From Treponema sp. (GTDB lineage: Bacteria; Spirochaetota; Spirochaetia; Treponematales; Treponemataceae): a stretch of DNA of 61,995 nt. The notes under the pieces were generated by a model, which worked only from the letters and a program-made list of their open reading frames with translations, was not told the origin of the DNA and did not search any database. Position numbers and translations under genes: made by a program. Positions 33,738 to 43,013 of this stretch are shown here, piece by piece. Numbering within the stretch: position 1 is the first letter of the stretch; each line of letters begins with the position of its first letter. Location of the stretch: the NCBI GenBank assembly GCA_016293915.1, contig JAEDCY010000016.1, positions 1 through 61,995 of the forward strand, written 5' to 3'.

Positions 33738-33882
33738 TCAGAAAATATAGAAATTTACTACGGTAAAAAAATCGAAGTGCGTAGTGAATAAAGCTCCTCG
33801 ACAACATCATTCCCGTTGGCGAGGGGCTTTAGGCACGAAGCACTTCGATTTTTTTTGTATTTGCAATTTCTATATTTTCTGA
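33738..33882. repeat. 145-bp inverted repeat with conserved ATCATTCCC loop
   Basis: Nested perfect stems span the whole gap between the symporter and the TrpR-like gene: 18 bp outer (33738-33755 with 33865-33882), 16 bp (33765-33780 with 33840-33855, AAAAAAATCGAAGTGC), AAAGC/GCTTT, CCTCG/CGAGG and CAAC/GTTG. The loop is ATCATTCCC at 33806-33814. The outer arm ends inside the promoter of the next gene. It can serve as a terminator (T run 33849-33856). Confidence 0.85.
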
Positions 33883-33888
33883 TATACT
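33861..33888 (+). promoter_or_regulatory. Promoter of the TrpR-like gene (leaderless)
   Basis: TTGCAA at 33861-33866, a 16-base spacer and TATACT at 33883-33888. The ATG follows after 6 bases with no ribosome site. Confidence 0.65.
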
Positions 33889-33894
33889 GTTTCT

Positions 33895-34218
33895 ATGAAT
33901 AATAACGAGGAAAGAAAGGGGATTTCAGAAGAAGAAATCGCTGCTACTATAAAAGAGCTTTGTCATCTTATTAAAAAATCAGATGATGAGAATTTTATTT
34001 ATGAGTTTTTCAACTGCCTTTTTACAAAGCCTGAGCTCAAGGATATTGCAAACCGCTGGCTTTTAGTTAAAGAAATTGATGCAGGAACAACTCAGCGTGA
34101 GATTGCTAATAAGTTCAGCATGTCTCTATGTAAGATTACAAGAGGCTCGCGTGAATTGAATAAGGAAGAAAGCGCCTTTAGAAAAATGCTTGAATTATTA
34201 AAAAAATCAGTAAATTGA
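33895..34218 (+). CDS. TrpR/YerC-family transcriptional regulator
   Basis: This 107-residue protein has the Trp-repressor fold: KPELKDIANRWLLVKEIDAG, then the helix-turn-helix TTQREIANKFSMSLCKITRGSRELN (about 63-87), closely parallel to TrpR's ITRGSNSL segment. Family members dimerise and bind operators, in TrpR with tryptophan as co-repressor. YerC/YecD-type members have unknown ligands, and no trp genes are nearby, so the ligand is open. The start is leaderless in appearance. It precedes the ankyrin lipoprotein gene. Confidence 0.8.
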   Translation: MNNNEERKGISEEEIAATIKELCHLIKKSDDENFIYEFFNCLFTKPELKDIANRWLLVKEIDAGTTQREIANKFSMSLCKITRGSRELNKEESAFRKMLELLKKSVN

Positions 34219-34270
34219 ATATCATTTTTCCCCGATAAACTGAATAGATATGTATATTCAGAGGGGAAAT

Positions 34271-37057
34271 ATGGAAAAAAGAATAACAGGGTTAAATAAT
34301 TTAGTCTTTGCCGGTTTTACCGCACTCCTTTTACTTTCTGGCTGTGCTACAACGCCAGCTGCTTCAAATTCTAAAGAAATTACACCTCAGCAGCTTATTC
34401 TGCAAAATCGAAAAGAAGAGGCTATGCAGGAATTCGTTATGCATACTGATATTAATGCAGTAGATGATGACGGAAATACTGTCCTTCATGTTGCGGCAAA
34501 GGTTGATGATGCAGACCTTGTAACCTATTTCATTATTAAAGGTGCAGATCCTGAACTTAAAAACCTTGATGGTGATACACCTCTTCACGTTGCAATAAAA
34601 AATAATTCTCTGGAAGCTGCAAAAGCACTTTCAGCTGTGAGCTCTACAATTTTTTCACGTGACAGTGAAGGCATAACGGCTCTTGATCGCGGACTTTATG
34701 CAAACGATGCTTATTATGATATTTTTATAACAACTAAAGCCGGTGAAATTCGTGATGTAGAAGGACAGAGTATTGTTCATTACTTTGTACGTACAAAGAA
34801 TATTAAGGGAATTCGTCAGTGTATCAGCAAAGGAATTCCAATTTCTGTATTGGATGATAATGGAAAAAGCCCTTTGGATCTTGCTTTTGAAAATCTTGAT
34901 GATGAGGAATCTGTAGAAATTGCAGCTGAACTTATCATGGGTGGTTCTGATGAGGTAGAAACAGAGTTTTCTTACTTCCAGGATGCAATGCTTGCCCGTA
35001 ATGTAAACAGCCGTTTTGATGATGGTCAGACCCCTCTGCACCTTGCTGCAATTTACGGACACAATGCAATTGCTAAATATCTTCTTGAAAATAATGCAGA
35101 TACAAGTGTTCAGGACAGTTCTGGCGCAACTCCACTTCATGAAGCTGTGCGTTATGGAAATGTTGAAATAGCAAAAGCTCTTCTCAATTCAGGTGCAAAT
35201 GTAAATGCCCGTGATAATCTTGGAAAAACTCCTTTAATGCTTATTCTTCCAAAAGATAAAACTGCAGAGATTTATAAACTGCTTATAACTTATCGAGCAG
35301 ATCTTTGTCAGAAAGATATGTTTGGTGATACAGTTTTGCATACAGCTTCTATGCTTAATGTAGGTGCTTCAACCTTCTCTGTTCTTATTAATGGTGGTGC
35401 AGATGTAGATGCCAGAAATAAGGAAGGTGTAACTCCTCTTGCAATAGCTGTACAGAAAAATGATTTTGAAACTGTAAAACTTCTTACTGCGGCTGGTGCA
35501 GATATTCATACTCAGGATACAAACGGAACTTCTCCGCTTTCAATTGCCCTTGCTTCCAGTTCAGAAATGCTTGAGGCAGTTGTAAATGAGTCTAATGCAA
35601 ATCTTACAGATTCAAATGGAAACACACCGCTGCATCTGGCTCTTTTATGTGATGCTCCGCTTGCAAAAATCCAGTATATAATCAGTTTGATGAAGGATGT
35701 AAACACAAGAAATAAGGACGGAAATTCTGCTTTATTCCTTGCCATCATTAAAAACCGCCAGAAGGTAGGGGAGCTTTTACTTACTAAGAATGCGGATATT
35801 TTCTCTACAAATACAAATAATAATTCTCCTTTAAGACTTGCCCTGAAATATGGTGGGTCGGTTCAAAACTGGCTTATTACTTCAAAAACAATTAAGTCTA
35901 AAGATGGAACTGGTAATACAGTTTTACATTATGCAGCAGAATGGCAGTATAAAGATGCAATCAACAGCCTTGTTATGAAGGGAGCTGATATTGGAGCAAA
36001 GAATGCAAATGGTGAAACTCCATTGTTCAGCGCTGTAAAAACAAATAATCCTGACATAATTCAGACTGTAGTTGATTGTGGTGCTGATATTCAATCCCGC
36101 GATAATCTTGGAAGTACAGTAATGCATACTGCTGTACGCTGGGATGCTCCAGATTCAATTGATAAACTGCTCGAACTTGGAATTAATGTAAATGCGCAGA
36201 ATACATCCGGAAAGTCTCCGCTTGCCGAAGCAGTTGTTGCTGGAAAAGTTGATATAGCAAAGAAGCTTCTTGCAGCCGGTGCAGATCCTAATATTTGTGA
36301 TTCAAACGGAGTTACAGTTCTGATGGATTCAATCCGCGGCTGCAGCAGAGATACTGTAAAACTTCTTTTGACTTATGGTGCTAACCCGAATGTTCAGGAA
36401 GTAAATGGACGAAATGCATATCATGAAGCAGCCCTGGTAGCTGATGTTGATATTATCAGATTGATCCGCAATGCGGGGGGAAATCCTTTGTCTCGCGATA
36501 AACAGGGAAATACTCCATTCTCAATTGTTGTAAAGAAAGACATTAGTGTAATCCGTGAGGTTCTTGGTAATAATTATACAATTACAGACAGCGATGGAAA
36601 TACTCCAATTCATATTGTAGTAAAAGCAAATGCTTCTGATGATTTGCTTCGTGTTTTGATTGAAGAAGGGTATCCGGTTGATACAAGAAATGCAGATGGT
36701 TATACAGCACTCAATTATGCTATTGAAAATGATGATGTAAGAACTGCACTTGTGCTTCTTGAAAACGGAGCAAATCCGTTCCAGATGATTGATAAGAAAG
36801 GAAAGAATGGTGTTTCAATTGCCCTGGAAAGAGGTAACAGCAAGATGATTTCAAATATTGTAAAATATGCCGGAAAGATGAGCGATGTTCAGGGAAATAC
36901 AATTCTTCACTATGCTGCTAAAACAAGTAAGCCGGAAATGGTAAAAACACTTATTTCTTTTGGAATAGATAAAACTGCAAAGAATGTTTCCGGTGATACT
37001 GCGTATACAATTGCGGTTCGCTGGAGAAGACCGGAAATTGCGGCGTTGCTGAAGTAA
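34271..37057 (+). CDS. Large ankyrin-repeat lipoprotein
   Basis: The ATG at 34271 has GAGGGG directly upstream (34261-34266). The 928-residue product has a signal peptide with lipobox LLSGC (Cys25), so it should be lipid-anchored. From about residue 60 to the end it consists of some 25 tandem ankyrin repeats of about 33 residues (patterns such as DDGNTVLHVAAK, GQTPLHLAAIYGHNAIAKYLLENNAD and DNLGKTPLMLIL). These form an extended solenoid for protein binding. No enzymatic domain is visible. It is followed by a TTAGCTG heptamer repeat hairpin. Confidence 0.9.
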   Translation: MEKRITGLNNLVFAGFTALLLLSGCATTPAASNSKEITPQQLILQNRKEEAMQEFVMHTDINAVDDDGNTVLHVAAKVDDADLVTYFIIKGADPELKNLDGDTPLHVAIKNNSLEAAKALSAVSSTIFSRDSEGITALDRGLYANDAYYDIFITTKAGEIRDVEGQSIVHYFVRTKNIKGIRQCISKGIPISVLDDNGKSPLDLAFENLDDEESVEIAAELIMGGSDEVETEFSYFQDAMLARNVNSRFDDGQTPLHLAAIYGHNAIAKYLLENNADTSVQDSSGATPLHEAVRYGNVEIAKALLNSGANVNARDNLGKTPLMLILPKDKTAEIYKLLITYRADLCQKDMFGDTVLHTASMLNVGASTFSVLINGGADVDARNKEGVTPLAIAVQKNDFETVKLLTAAGADIHTQDTNGTSPLSIALASSSEMLEAVVNESNANLTDSNGNTPLHLALLCDAPLAKIQYIISLMKDVNTRNKDGNSALFLAIIKNRQKVGELLLTKNADIFSTNTNNNSPLRLALKYGGSVQNWLITSKTIKSKDGTGNTVLHYAAEWQYKDAINSLVMKGADIGAKNANGETPLFSAVKTNNPDIIQTVVDCGADIQSRDNLGSTVMHTAVRWDAPDSIDKLLELGINVNAQNTSGKSPLAEAVVAGKVDIAKKLLAAGADPNICDSNGVTVLMDSIRGCSRDTVKLLLTYGANPNVQEVNGRNAYHEAALVADVDIIRLIRNAGGNPLSRDKQGNTPFSIVVKKDISVIREVLGNNYTITDSDGNTPIHIVVKANASDDLLRVLIEEGYPVDTRNADGYTALNYAIENDDVRTALVLLENGANPFQMIDKKGKNGVSIALERGNSKMISNIVKYAGKMSDVQGNTILHYAAKTSKPEMVKTLISFGIDKTAKNVSGDTAYTIAVRWRRPEIAALLK

Positions 37058-37059
37058 GT

Positions 37060-37130
37060 GTTAGCTGTTAGCTATTAGCTGTTAGCTATTAGCATATTGC
37101 TAACAGCTAACAGCTAACAGCTAACAGCTA
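37060..37130. repeat. TTAGCTG/TTAGCTA heptamer repeats forming a hairpin
   Basis: About five 7-base units (GTTAGCT, ATTAGCT) at 37060-37093 face inverted units (AACAGCT) at 37100-37130. They form a long AT-rich stem between the convergent ankyrin and permease genes and probably act as a terminator. A shorter block of similar units is at 50271-50310. Confidence 0.75.
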
Positions 37131-37135
37131 AGAAA

Positions 37136-38485
37136 CTATGCTTCCTCGCGAGACAACATCAAGTTAGTAAGAATACCGAGAATAAGCGCACATGCTACAG
37201 TACGAATTTCAACTGCACCAAAGCTTACAACCATTCCGCCTACACCAGTAATAAAGATAACAGATGCAACGAAGAGGTTTTTGTTCTTGTTGAGATCAAC
37301 AGTCTGGAACATCTTGAATCCTGATACAGCAATAAATCCGTAAAGTGCTACACAAACGCCACCCATTACACAAGAAGGAATTGTCTCGAGAAGGGCTACG
37401 AGTGGAGAAATCATTGAGAAGATGATACAGATGAAAGCACATCCCCAGATAGAAATTGTAGAAGCATTACGTGTAATAGCTACACAGCCGATTGATTCAC
37501 CGTAAGTTGTGTTAGGACATCCGCCGAAGAATGTACTTACCATAGTTCCAACACCGTCTCCGAGCAAGGTACGTGTGAGACCTGGTTCTTTAAGAAGATC
37601 ATTTCCAACGATTGCCGAAAGGTTTTTGTGGTCTGCAAGGTGTTCTGCAAATACTACGAAAGCAACCGGAACGTAAGCTGTGAAAAGAGTAAGGAGATAT
37701 TTTCCTGAAACTGCCTTAAGACCTGCTCCTCCGCCCAAAAGGAATGTGAATTTTGGAAGTGAGAGATAGCCTGAGATTGAACTGAAATCAAGAGCTTTCA
37801 CAGCACCGTAGTTGATTATGATAAGTGCTTCATTTCCGGTAAGGTTACCGATGATTGCAAAAAGTGTTGCAAGAATATAACCACCGAGAATACCAAGAAT
37901 GAACGGAATAAGACGACCAACTTTCTTTCCATAAGTTGAATAGAGCATTGTTACTGCGAGAGTGAAAAGACCACAGATAAGGGCAACGTATGTGCTTCCG
38001 CCTTCAACGCTTGATTTCATGAGATCTCCGATGGCGTTTCCAGAAAGGCTTAATCCGATGATGGCTACAGTAGGACCGATGATTACAGGAGGCATAAGGC
38101 GGTTAATCCATTCTACACCGCATACCTTTACGATAATAGCAATGATTACATATACAAGACCTGCCATAAGGGCACCAATGATGAGACCCCAGTAACCAGC
38201 CTGTTCACTTAATCCGAGAGTTGCGGCTCCTGCAAAGGCAGAGAACATTGAACCAATGAAAGCAAATGAGCTTCCAAGAAAAACTGGGCTTGAGCTTTTT
38301 GTGAACAAAAGATAAACAATTGTTCCAACTCCGGCTCCAAAGAGAGCTGCAGAAGCAGTAAGTCCGTGTCCTATGATGGCTGGAACAGCGATAGTTGCTG
38401 CCATAATAGCAAGAAGCTGCTGCAAAGCAAACAATACAACTTTACCGAATTTTGGTTTGTCCTTGATTCCGTAAATCAAATCCAT
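37136..38485 (-). CDS. uraA: Uracil/xanthine permease (NCS2 family)
   Basis: This 449-residue protein of the NCS2 (UraA/UapA) family has about 14 transmembrane segments. It opens with YGIKDKPKFGKVVLFALQQLLAIMAATIAVPAIIGHGL, typical of UraA. It carries MPPVIIGPTVAIIGLSL, FVVFAEHLADHKNLSAIVG (the Glu substrate-binding helix) and GGCPNTTYGESIGC. It imports uracil by proton symport; xanthine specificity cannot be excluded. An AAGGAG ribosome site (38488-38496 on the complement) supports the start. Single-gene unit. Confidence 0.87.
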   Translation of the reverse strand: MDLIYGIKDKPKFGKVVLFALQQLLAIMAATIAVPAIIGHGLTASAALFGAGVGTIVYLLFTKSSSPVFLGSSFAFIGSMFSAFAGAATLGLSEQAGYWGLIIGALMAGLVYVIIAIIVKVCGVEWINRLMPPVIIGPTVAIIGLSLSGNAIGDLMKSSVEGGSTYVALICGLFTLAVTMLYSTYGKKVGRLIPFILGILGGYILATLFAIIGNLTGNEALIIINYGAVKALDFSSISGYLSLPKFTFLLGGGAGLKAVSGKYLLTLFTAYVPVAFVVFAEHLADHKNLSAIVGNDLLKEPGLTRTLLGDGVGTMVSTFFGGCPNTTYGESIGCVAITRNASTISIWGCAFICIIFSMISPLVALLETIPSCVMGGVCVALYGFIAVSGFKMFQTVDLNKNKNLFVASVIFITGVGGMVVSFGAVEIRTVACALILGILTNLMLSREEA

Positions 38486-38603
38486 TTTGAATACTCCTTT
38501 TTCATTTGTTGAATTTAAACTATTATATTATATTAAAAGTAGGTGGTAAAGAATTTTTACCTTTTGATTTTTACCTTTAGATTATTATCTTGGGGGATTT
38601 TTT

Positions 38604-39731
38604 ATGGCTGATTTTTTTGATTATTTAAATTGGCGCGGTGATTTAAGTTTTGATGATGTTCCTTTTAATAAAATAGATGCGCTTCTTCTTGCTCATGTTA
38701 CATATTCGATTTTTGACGGGGTTGTACCTGAAAATTTTACAGAAAAAAAGACTTTTGCTCAGGTTGCTAAGGATTTTATGGCTATGCCTGACTATGAAGA
38801 ACGCATAAATATAGGTTTTTTGATTAATAAGCGTACTGCAGAATTAATGTTTAAATGTGCTGAAGTAGAACGCTATAAAAATGTAGAACTCTGCGGGTTT
38901 AGAAATATATATAATGAAGAAAAGGTTGAGCAGTTTGCCGCGGTAACTTATATTGTGAATGGAAAGCCTGTAATAGCGGTGCGTGGAACTGATGATACGA
39001 TTGTAGGCTGGAAAGAAGACTTTAATATTGCCTGGCAGGAACAAATACCTGCACAAAAGGATAGCCTTGAATATTTTAAAGAAGCAGCAAGTGCTTTTAA
39101 TGGTGATTTTGTGCTTGTAGGTCATTCAAAAGGCGGAAATCTTGTAATTAATACAGCGGTTAGATGCGGTTCTGAGTTACAAAAGCGGATTAATGAGGTT
39201 TACAATTTTGATGGACCTGGTTTTGCAACTGATTTCTTTAAAAGCCCTGAATATAAGGCTGTTGAGGGTAAAATCCGTTCCTTTTATCCAGGATTTTCGG
39301 TTGTAGGCATGATTTTTCATCATCCGGCAAACTTTGAAATAGTTAAGAGTGATGGTTTTGCTTTCTGGCAGCATGATGCTATGAACTGGCAGATTATGGG
39401 CAGTAACTTTATAAATGAAGGTAAATTTGCAGATGAAAGCCGACTCTTTTATAAGGTTTTTAATGAGTGGATTGATAAACTTGATAATTCCCAGCGAAAA
39501 AGCTTTGTAGAAACCATGTTCTGTATTCTTGAAGCTTCTGGTGCCAAAACAAACAGTGATATAGAAAAAGATGCCTTGAAATCAACTGCCCGTATGGTTG
39601 CTGCTTATGCGGATATGGGTAAAGAGCGGCGAAAGGAATTGAAAAAAATACTTTCTTTGTTTAAGGATGTAATCGCAGATGATATTCCAATTTTCAAGCC
39701 GCTTGTTCTTGAGCGTTCTTTGAAAAAATAA
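38604..39731 (+). CDS. Mbeg1-like (DUF2974) alpha/beta hydrolase
   Basis: The 375-residue cytoplasmic protein begins FFDYLNWRGDLSFDDVPFNKIDALLLAHVTY, the hallmark of the Mbeg1-like family. A lipase-type alpha/beta-hydrolase core follows, with AVRGTDDTIVGWKEDFN and the nucleophile elbow GHSKGG (about 174-179, Ser in GxSxG). The family's substrate is unknown; it resembles class 3 lipases. GGGGG upstream (38591-38596) is the ribosome site. The C-terminal third is helical. Confidence 0.8.
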   Translation: MADFFDYLNWRGDLSFDDVPFNKIDALLLAHVTYSIFDGVVPENFTEKKTFAQVAKDFMAMPDYEERINIGFLINKRTAELMFKCAEVERYKNVELCGFRNIYNEEKVEQFAAVTYIVNGKPVIAVRGTDDTIVGWKEDFNIAWQEQIPAQKDSLEYFKEAASAFNGDFVLVGHSKGGNLVINTAVRCGSELQKRINEVYNFDGPGFATDFFKSPEYKAVEGKIRSFYPGFSVVGMIFHHPANFEIVKSDGFAFWQHDAMNWQIMGSNFINEGKFADESRLFYKVFNEWIDKLDNSQRKSFVETMFCILEASGAKTNSDIEKDALKSTARMVAAYADMGKERRKELKKILSLFKDVIADDIPIFKPLVLERSLKK

Positions 39732-39732
39732 T

Positions 39733-39761
39733 TTGCGAATAACGAAGGGAGGCTCTATAAT
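39733..39761 (+). promoter_or_regulatory. Promoter of the FHA gene (leaderless)
   Basis: TTGCGA at 39733-39738, a 17-base spacer and TATAAT at 39756-39761. The ATG at 39769 follows after 7 bases. Confidence 0.7.
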
Positions 39762-39768
39762 TTAACCT

Positions 39769-40113
39769 ATGAGTGATACAACAATTGTAACAAGCAGTCC
39801 TGTAGGACGCCATCTTGATTCTCTTGGAGAAGGTAAGCCTGCTTCTTACCTTATATTTAATCATAAAAAGGTTGAATTGATTGCTAAAATCACTATTGGC
39901 CGCGACACCGATAATGACGTAGTTGTGGACAATAAACTTGCAAGCCGTCACCATGCCATGATTCAGAAAATCAAAGATGCATATTTTATTAAGGATGTTG
40001 GAAGTACAAACGGTACCTTTATAAACGGAGTGCGAATTCCGAATGAAAAATATGTAAAACTGAATCCGGGAGATAAAATCTCGATTGGAAATATGAATCT
40101 GGTGGTTTCGTAA
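39769..40113 (+). CDS. FHA-domain protein
   Basis: This 114-residue protein is almost entirely an FHA domain (about 30-113) with the phosphothreonine-binding motifs IGRDTDND, ASRHHA and GSTNGTFING intact. The N-terminal tail MSDTTIVTSSP carries adjacent threonines, reminiscent of the GarA/OdhI tail that is phosphorylated and then bound by its own FHA domain. That role is inference. It is followed by a phosphoesterase and a Ser/Thr kinase, which suggests a phospho-signalling set. Confidence 0.88.
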   Translation: MSDTTIVTSSPVGRHLDSLGEGKPASYLIFNHKKVELIAKITIGRDTDNDVVVDNKLASRHHAMIQKIKDAYFIKDVGSTNGTFINGVRIPNEKYVKLNPGDKISIGNMNLVVS

Positions 40114-40170
40114 TAGGAAAAAGCATTGTTATGCAGAAAAAAATTGCAAAAACATGTTTTTAATTGAAAT

Positions 40171-41181
40171 ATGATATTATTCCAGGATATAAAGAATATT
40201 CTCACCTCAGCCAGTTTACCTGCTTATGACAGTTTTTTTCAGACTTTAAGTGATGTTTGTGAATGTCTTGAAAATGAAAAAACAGATTACAGAGCTGCTG
40301 GCGCGGGGGGGCATGGCGGTTCTCTGCTTGATTTTCACAATGATGACCTGCCGCTTATAGTGATTCCAGATTTTCATGCACGCCCGTATTATCTATTGAA
40401 TATTCTTGAATATCAGATTTTTGAAGATGCAACAGTATTTGAAGCAGTAGCTGCAGGACGCCTCAGGCTTTTGAGTGTCGGCGATATTATGCATACTGAA
40501 AGAGGAACTCGTGAAAGATGGGCAGCAGCACATGTAGAATTTCTGAAAGATATTTTTACTGGTCCTGCAATTTCTGCTGAAATGCAGGAGGGCTTGAGCC
40601 TTGTATGTGCACTTCTGGAATTAAAAAAAGCATTTCCAGCTTATGTTCATATTCTCAAAGGTAATCATGAAAATGTTTTGAATGAAACAGGTGGCGGCGA
40701 TTTTTCTTTTATGAAGTTTGTTGATGAAGGCGAAATGTGCCGTTGTTTTATTCAGGAATATTACGGCGATGACATTTTGTATCTTATGAATTGTGTTGAG
40801 AAAAGTCTTCCGCTTTTTTATTTTGGCAAAAGATGTAGCGTCTCACACGCTGAACCAGCTCGCGCATTTACAAGACAGGAGCTTGTTGATGCAAAAAATT
40901 ACGATGATGTTGTACGCGGTTTAATCTGGACTGGAAACGGAGAAGCAGAAGAAAGAAGTGCAAGAGATACAGTGCAGAATCTTTTTGATAATTCTGAAGG
41001 CTGTATACCAAAAGGGTATTTATACCTTGGAGGCCACAGACCTGTTCAGGGAAATTACAAGGTTCTTCAGAATGGATTTTATATCCAGATTCATAATCCT
41101 GGAAAACAAAATATAGTTTTTGTACATCCGGACAGAAGCATAAATTTAGAAAGTGATATTATAGGGGTAACTGAAGGCTAA
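40171..41181 (+). CDS. Calcineurin-like (PPP-type) metallophosphoesterase
   Basis: This 336-residue protein carries the metallophosphatase motifs in order: VIPDFHARP (D-x-H), SVGDIMHTE (GD), LKGNHENVL (GNHE), then SHAEPA and LGGHRPVQG. The GNHE form and spacing resemble PPP-type protein phosphatases. It could remove phosphates placed by the kinase encoded next. The second motif lacks the usual GDxxDRG arginine-glycine, so substrate class is uncertain. No clear ribosome site precedes the ATG at 40171. Confidence 0.72.
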   Translation: MILFQDIKNILTSASLPAYDSFFQTLSDVCECLENEKTDYRAAGAGGHGGSLLDFHNDDLPLIVIPDFHARPYYLLNILEYQIFEDATVFEAVAAGRLRLLSVGDIMHTERGTRERWAAAHVEFLKDIFTGPAISAEMQEGLSLVCALLELKKAFPAYVHILKGNHENVLNETGGGDFSFMKFVDEGEMCRCFIQEYYGDDILYLMNCVEKSLPLFYFGKRCSVSHAEPARAFTRQELVDAKNYDDVVRGLIWTGNGEAEERSARDTVQNLFDNSEGCIPKGYLYLGGHRPVQGNYKVLQNGFYIQIHNPGKQNIVFVHPDRSINLESDIIGVTEG

Positions 41182-41301
41182 AATCGAAGAACCGTTAAAA
41201 AATGGGCTGCGACAGCGGGCCATTTTAGGTTCATCGAAAAAATGCCTCAGAGGCAAGCTATGCTTGCCGACTTATAAAGTATTAAATACGGGAGATTAAA
41301 A
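41182..41301 (+). terminator. Hairpin between phosphoesterase and kinase genes
   Basis: TCGAAGAACC and AAATGG pair with CCATTT and GGTTCATCGA (about 41185-41240) in an interrupted stem. No strong T run follows, so it may reduce rather than stop read-through. GGAG at about 41291 is the kinase ribosome site. Confidence 0.5.
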
Positions 41302-43008
41302 ATGAATGATGCATTCCCACCAATGATAGGAAAATACAAGGTGCAGGGTATTATTGCAAAAGGCGGAATGGGGGTTGTTTATAAGGCAATTCATCCGTCG
41401 CTAAAACGTTTTGTCGTAATCAAAAAAATGACAGCGCGTGGACATGCTGGTGATGCTGGACGTTTTAAAAAAGAAGCCCAGTTGTTACTTGATTTACAGA
41501 GCCCTTATATTGTTCACCTTTTTGATTATTTTACTGAGGCTGGTTTCCGTTACATGGTTGAAGAACTTGTTGATGGAACTGCTTTAGATGCACTTATAAA
41601 AAGACAAACTTCACTTCCGGTTCCGGTTGCAATGCTTGTTATGCAGGATGCCTGTTATGCTTTGAAATATGCTCATTCAAAGGGGATTGTTCACCGCGAT
41701 ATTAAGCCTGGAAACATTCTTCTTTCTAAACGTGGAGAAATTAAGCTTGCGGATTTTGGAATTGCAAGTGATCATGCTGAGGGTGGTACTGCTGCTTCTG
41801 GTGCGGCAGGTGCAAAATTTGCCGGCACGAATACGGTTACAACCGGTGATCTTACTCAGTCTGGTGTAGCCTTAGGAACTCCTGCATATATGCCGCCGGA
41901 GCAGTTTGAGGACAGTGCAAGCGTAGATCACAGGGCAGATATTTACGCTCTTGGAATCATGCTTTACGAAATGGTTACTGGAACAAAACCTTACCCAGGA
42001 ACTTTATCTTTAGATACTTTGAAGGTGATAAAAAAGGGAAAGTATATTTCTCCTCGTAAAATTGATAAAAATGTTCCGAAAGAAGTTTGTCGTCTAATTC
42101 ACAAAATGACAAGGCCTAAGGCAAAGAGCCGCTATCAGTCTATTGATGCAGTGCTTCGTCAGGTTAAAAAGTACCTGCGTCATTATGATACTCATGAGCT
42201 TCGAGTTCAGCTTGCAAAGAGTGTTATTGCATCAAAGCTTTATGAGTTTTCACCGGAGGCACTTGCGCAAAAAGATAAACTACGTCGCATTATCCGCCGC
42301 GTTTGCCTTGGTGTTTTTGCCGCAGCTGTAGTTTTTGCAGGCCTATGGTACAGCGGATTTATTCATAAGTTCCTTTTGAAAAAGTGGTATACAGAAGTTT
42401 GTGTTGAAATGCAGATGCCGCGTTCTTTGCTTGAGAATATGGATTTACCGGCAAGGGCTTTCTTTTTTGAAAATGATGGAAATGATATTCCGGAAGTAAG
42501 CGGTTCTCGTAGAATTTTTACAGAGCAGGGAAAGGCTTTTTATGAAAAATTGATTTTTTGGTCACCACGATTTGTGACAGAAAGGCCTGCTGCAAAGAAT
42601 AAAACCTACAGTGCACGCCCTGTTTATCTGAGAAAAGGAGATTATCGTGTAAAGGTCGTTGTTGGTCCTTATGTCTGGTGGAAGAGTTTTACTGCTGGAG
42701 ATGAAAATGTTTTTATGTCCTGTGACTTTTTGAAAAATGCAAAAAGAAAACTTACAATTAATGCTATGGCTTACGACCGTTCGTTAGGAACTCAAATAGA
42801 AAATGCTCAATTTAAGGTTTTGTATAAGAACAAATGGCAGCTTTTGGAAGAACTACCTCTTGAACTGCTGGAATCAGGTACTGTGTGGAAAATTCGTGTA
42901 GAAGCAGATGGATATAAAATGGAAGAATTTTCACTTTTAATTGACTGGTACCAGGATGCACTTATGATTTCTTCGGAATTAACAAAAGAAGAACATAAGC
43001 CTGAATAA
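41302..43008 (+). CDS. Membrane-anchored Ser/Thr protein kinase
   Basis: This 568-residue Hanks-type kinase has a Gly-rich loop AKGGMGVVYK (19-28), a catalytic lysine (K41 in VIKK), the HRD catalytic loop VHRDIKPGN (130-138), DFG at 151-153, and an activation segment ending GTPAYMPPEQ. A single transmembrane helix lies at about 334-352. The C-terminal ~200 residues are extracytoplasmic, ending in a PEGA-like beta domain (WKIRVEADGYKMEEFSL). It probably senses the periplasm and phosphorylates cytoplasmic targets such as the FHA protein encoded two genes upstream. Confidence 0.9.
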   Translation: MNDAFPPMIGKYKVQGIIAKGGMGVVYKAIHPSLKRFVVIKKMTARGHAGDAGRFKKEAQLLLDLQSPYIVHLFDYFTEAGFRYMVEELVDGTALDALIKRQTSLPVPVAMLVMQDACYALKYAHSKGIVHRDIKPGNILLSKRGEIKLADFGIASDHAEGGTAASGAAGAKFAGTNTVTTGDLTQSGVALGTPAYMPPEQFEDSASVDHRADIYALGIMLYEMVTGTKPYPGTLSLDTLKVIKKGKYISPRKIDKNVPKEVCRLIHKMTRPKAKSRYQSIDAVLRQVKKYLRHYDTHELRVQLAKSVIASKLYEFSPEALAQKDKLRRIIRRVCLGVFAAAVVFAGLWYSGFIHKFLLKKWYTEVCVEMQMPRSLLENMDLPARAFFFENDGNDIPEVSGSRRIFTEQGKAFYEKLIFWSPRFVTERPAAKNKTYSARPVYLRKGDYRVKVVVGPYVWWKSFTAGDENVFMSCDFLKNAKRKLTINAMAYDRSLGTQIENAQFKVLYKNKWQLLEELPLELLESGTVWKIRVEADGYKMEEFSLLIDWYQDALMISSELTKEEHKPE

Positions 43009-43013
43009 AAACA

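Noticed and set aside
37060..37130. Possible CRISPR-like array
   Set aside because: Units are 7 bases with no unique spacers and form a simple inverted repeat.
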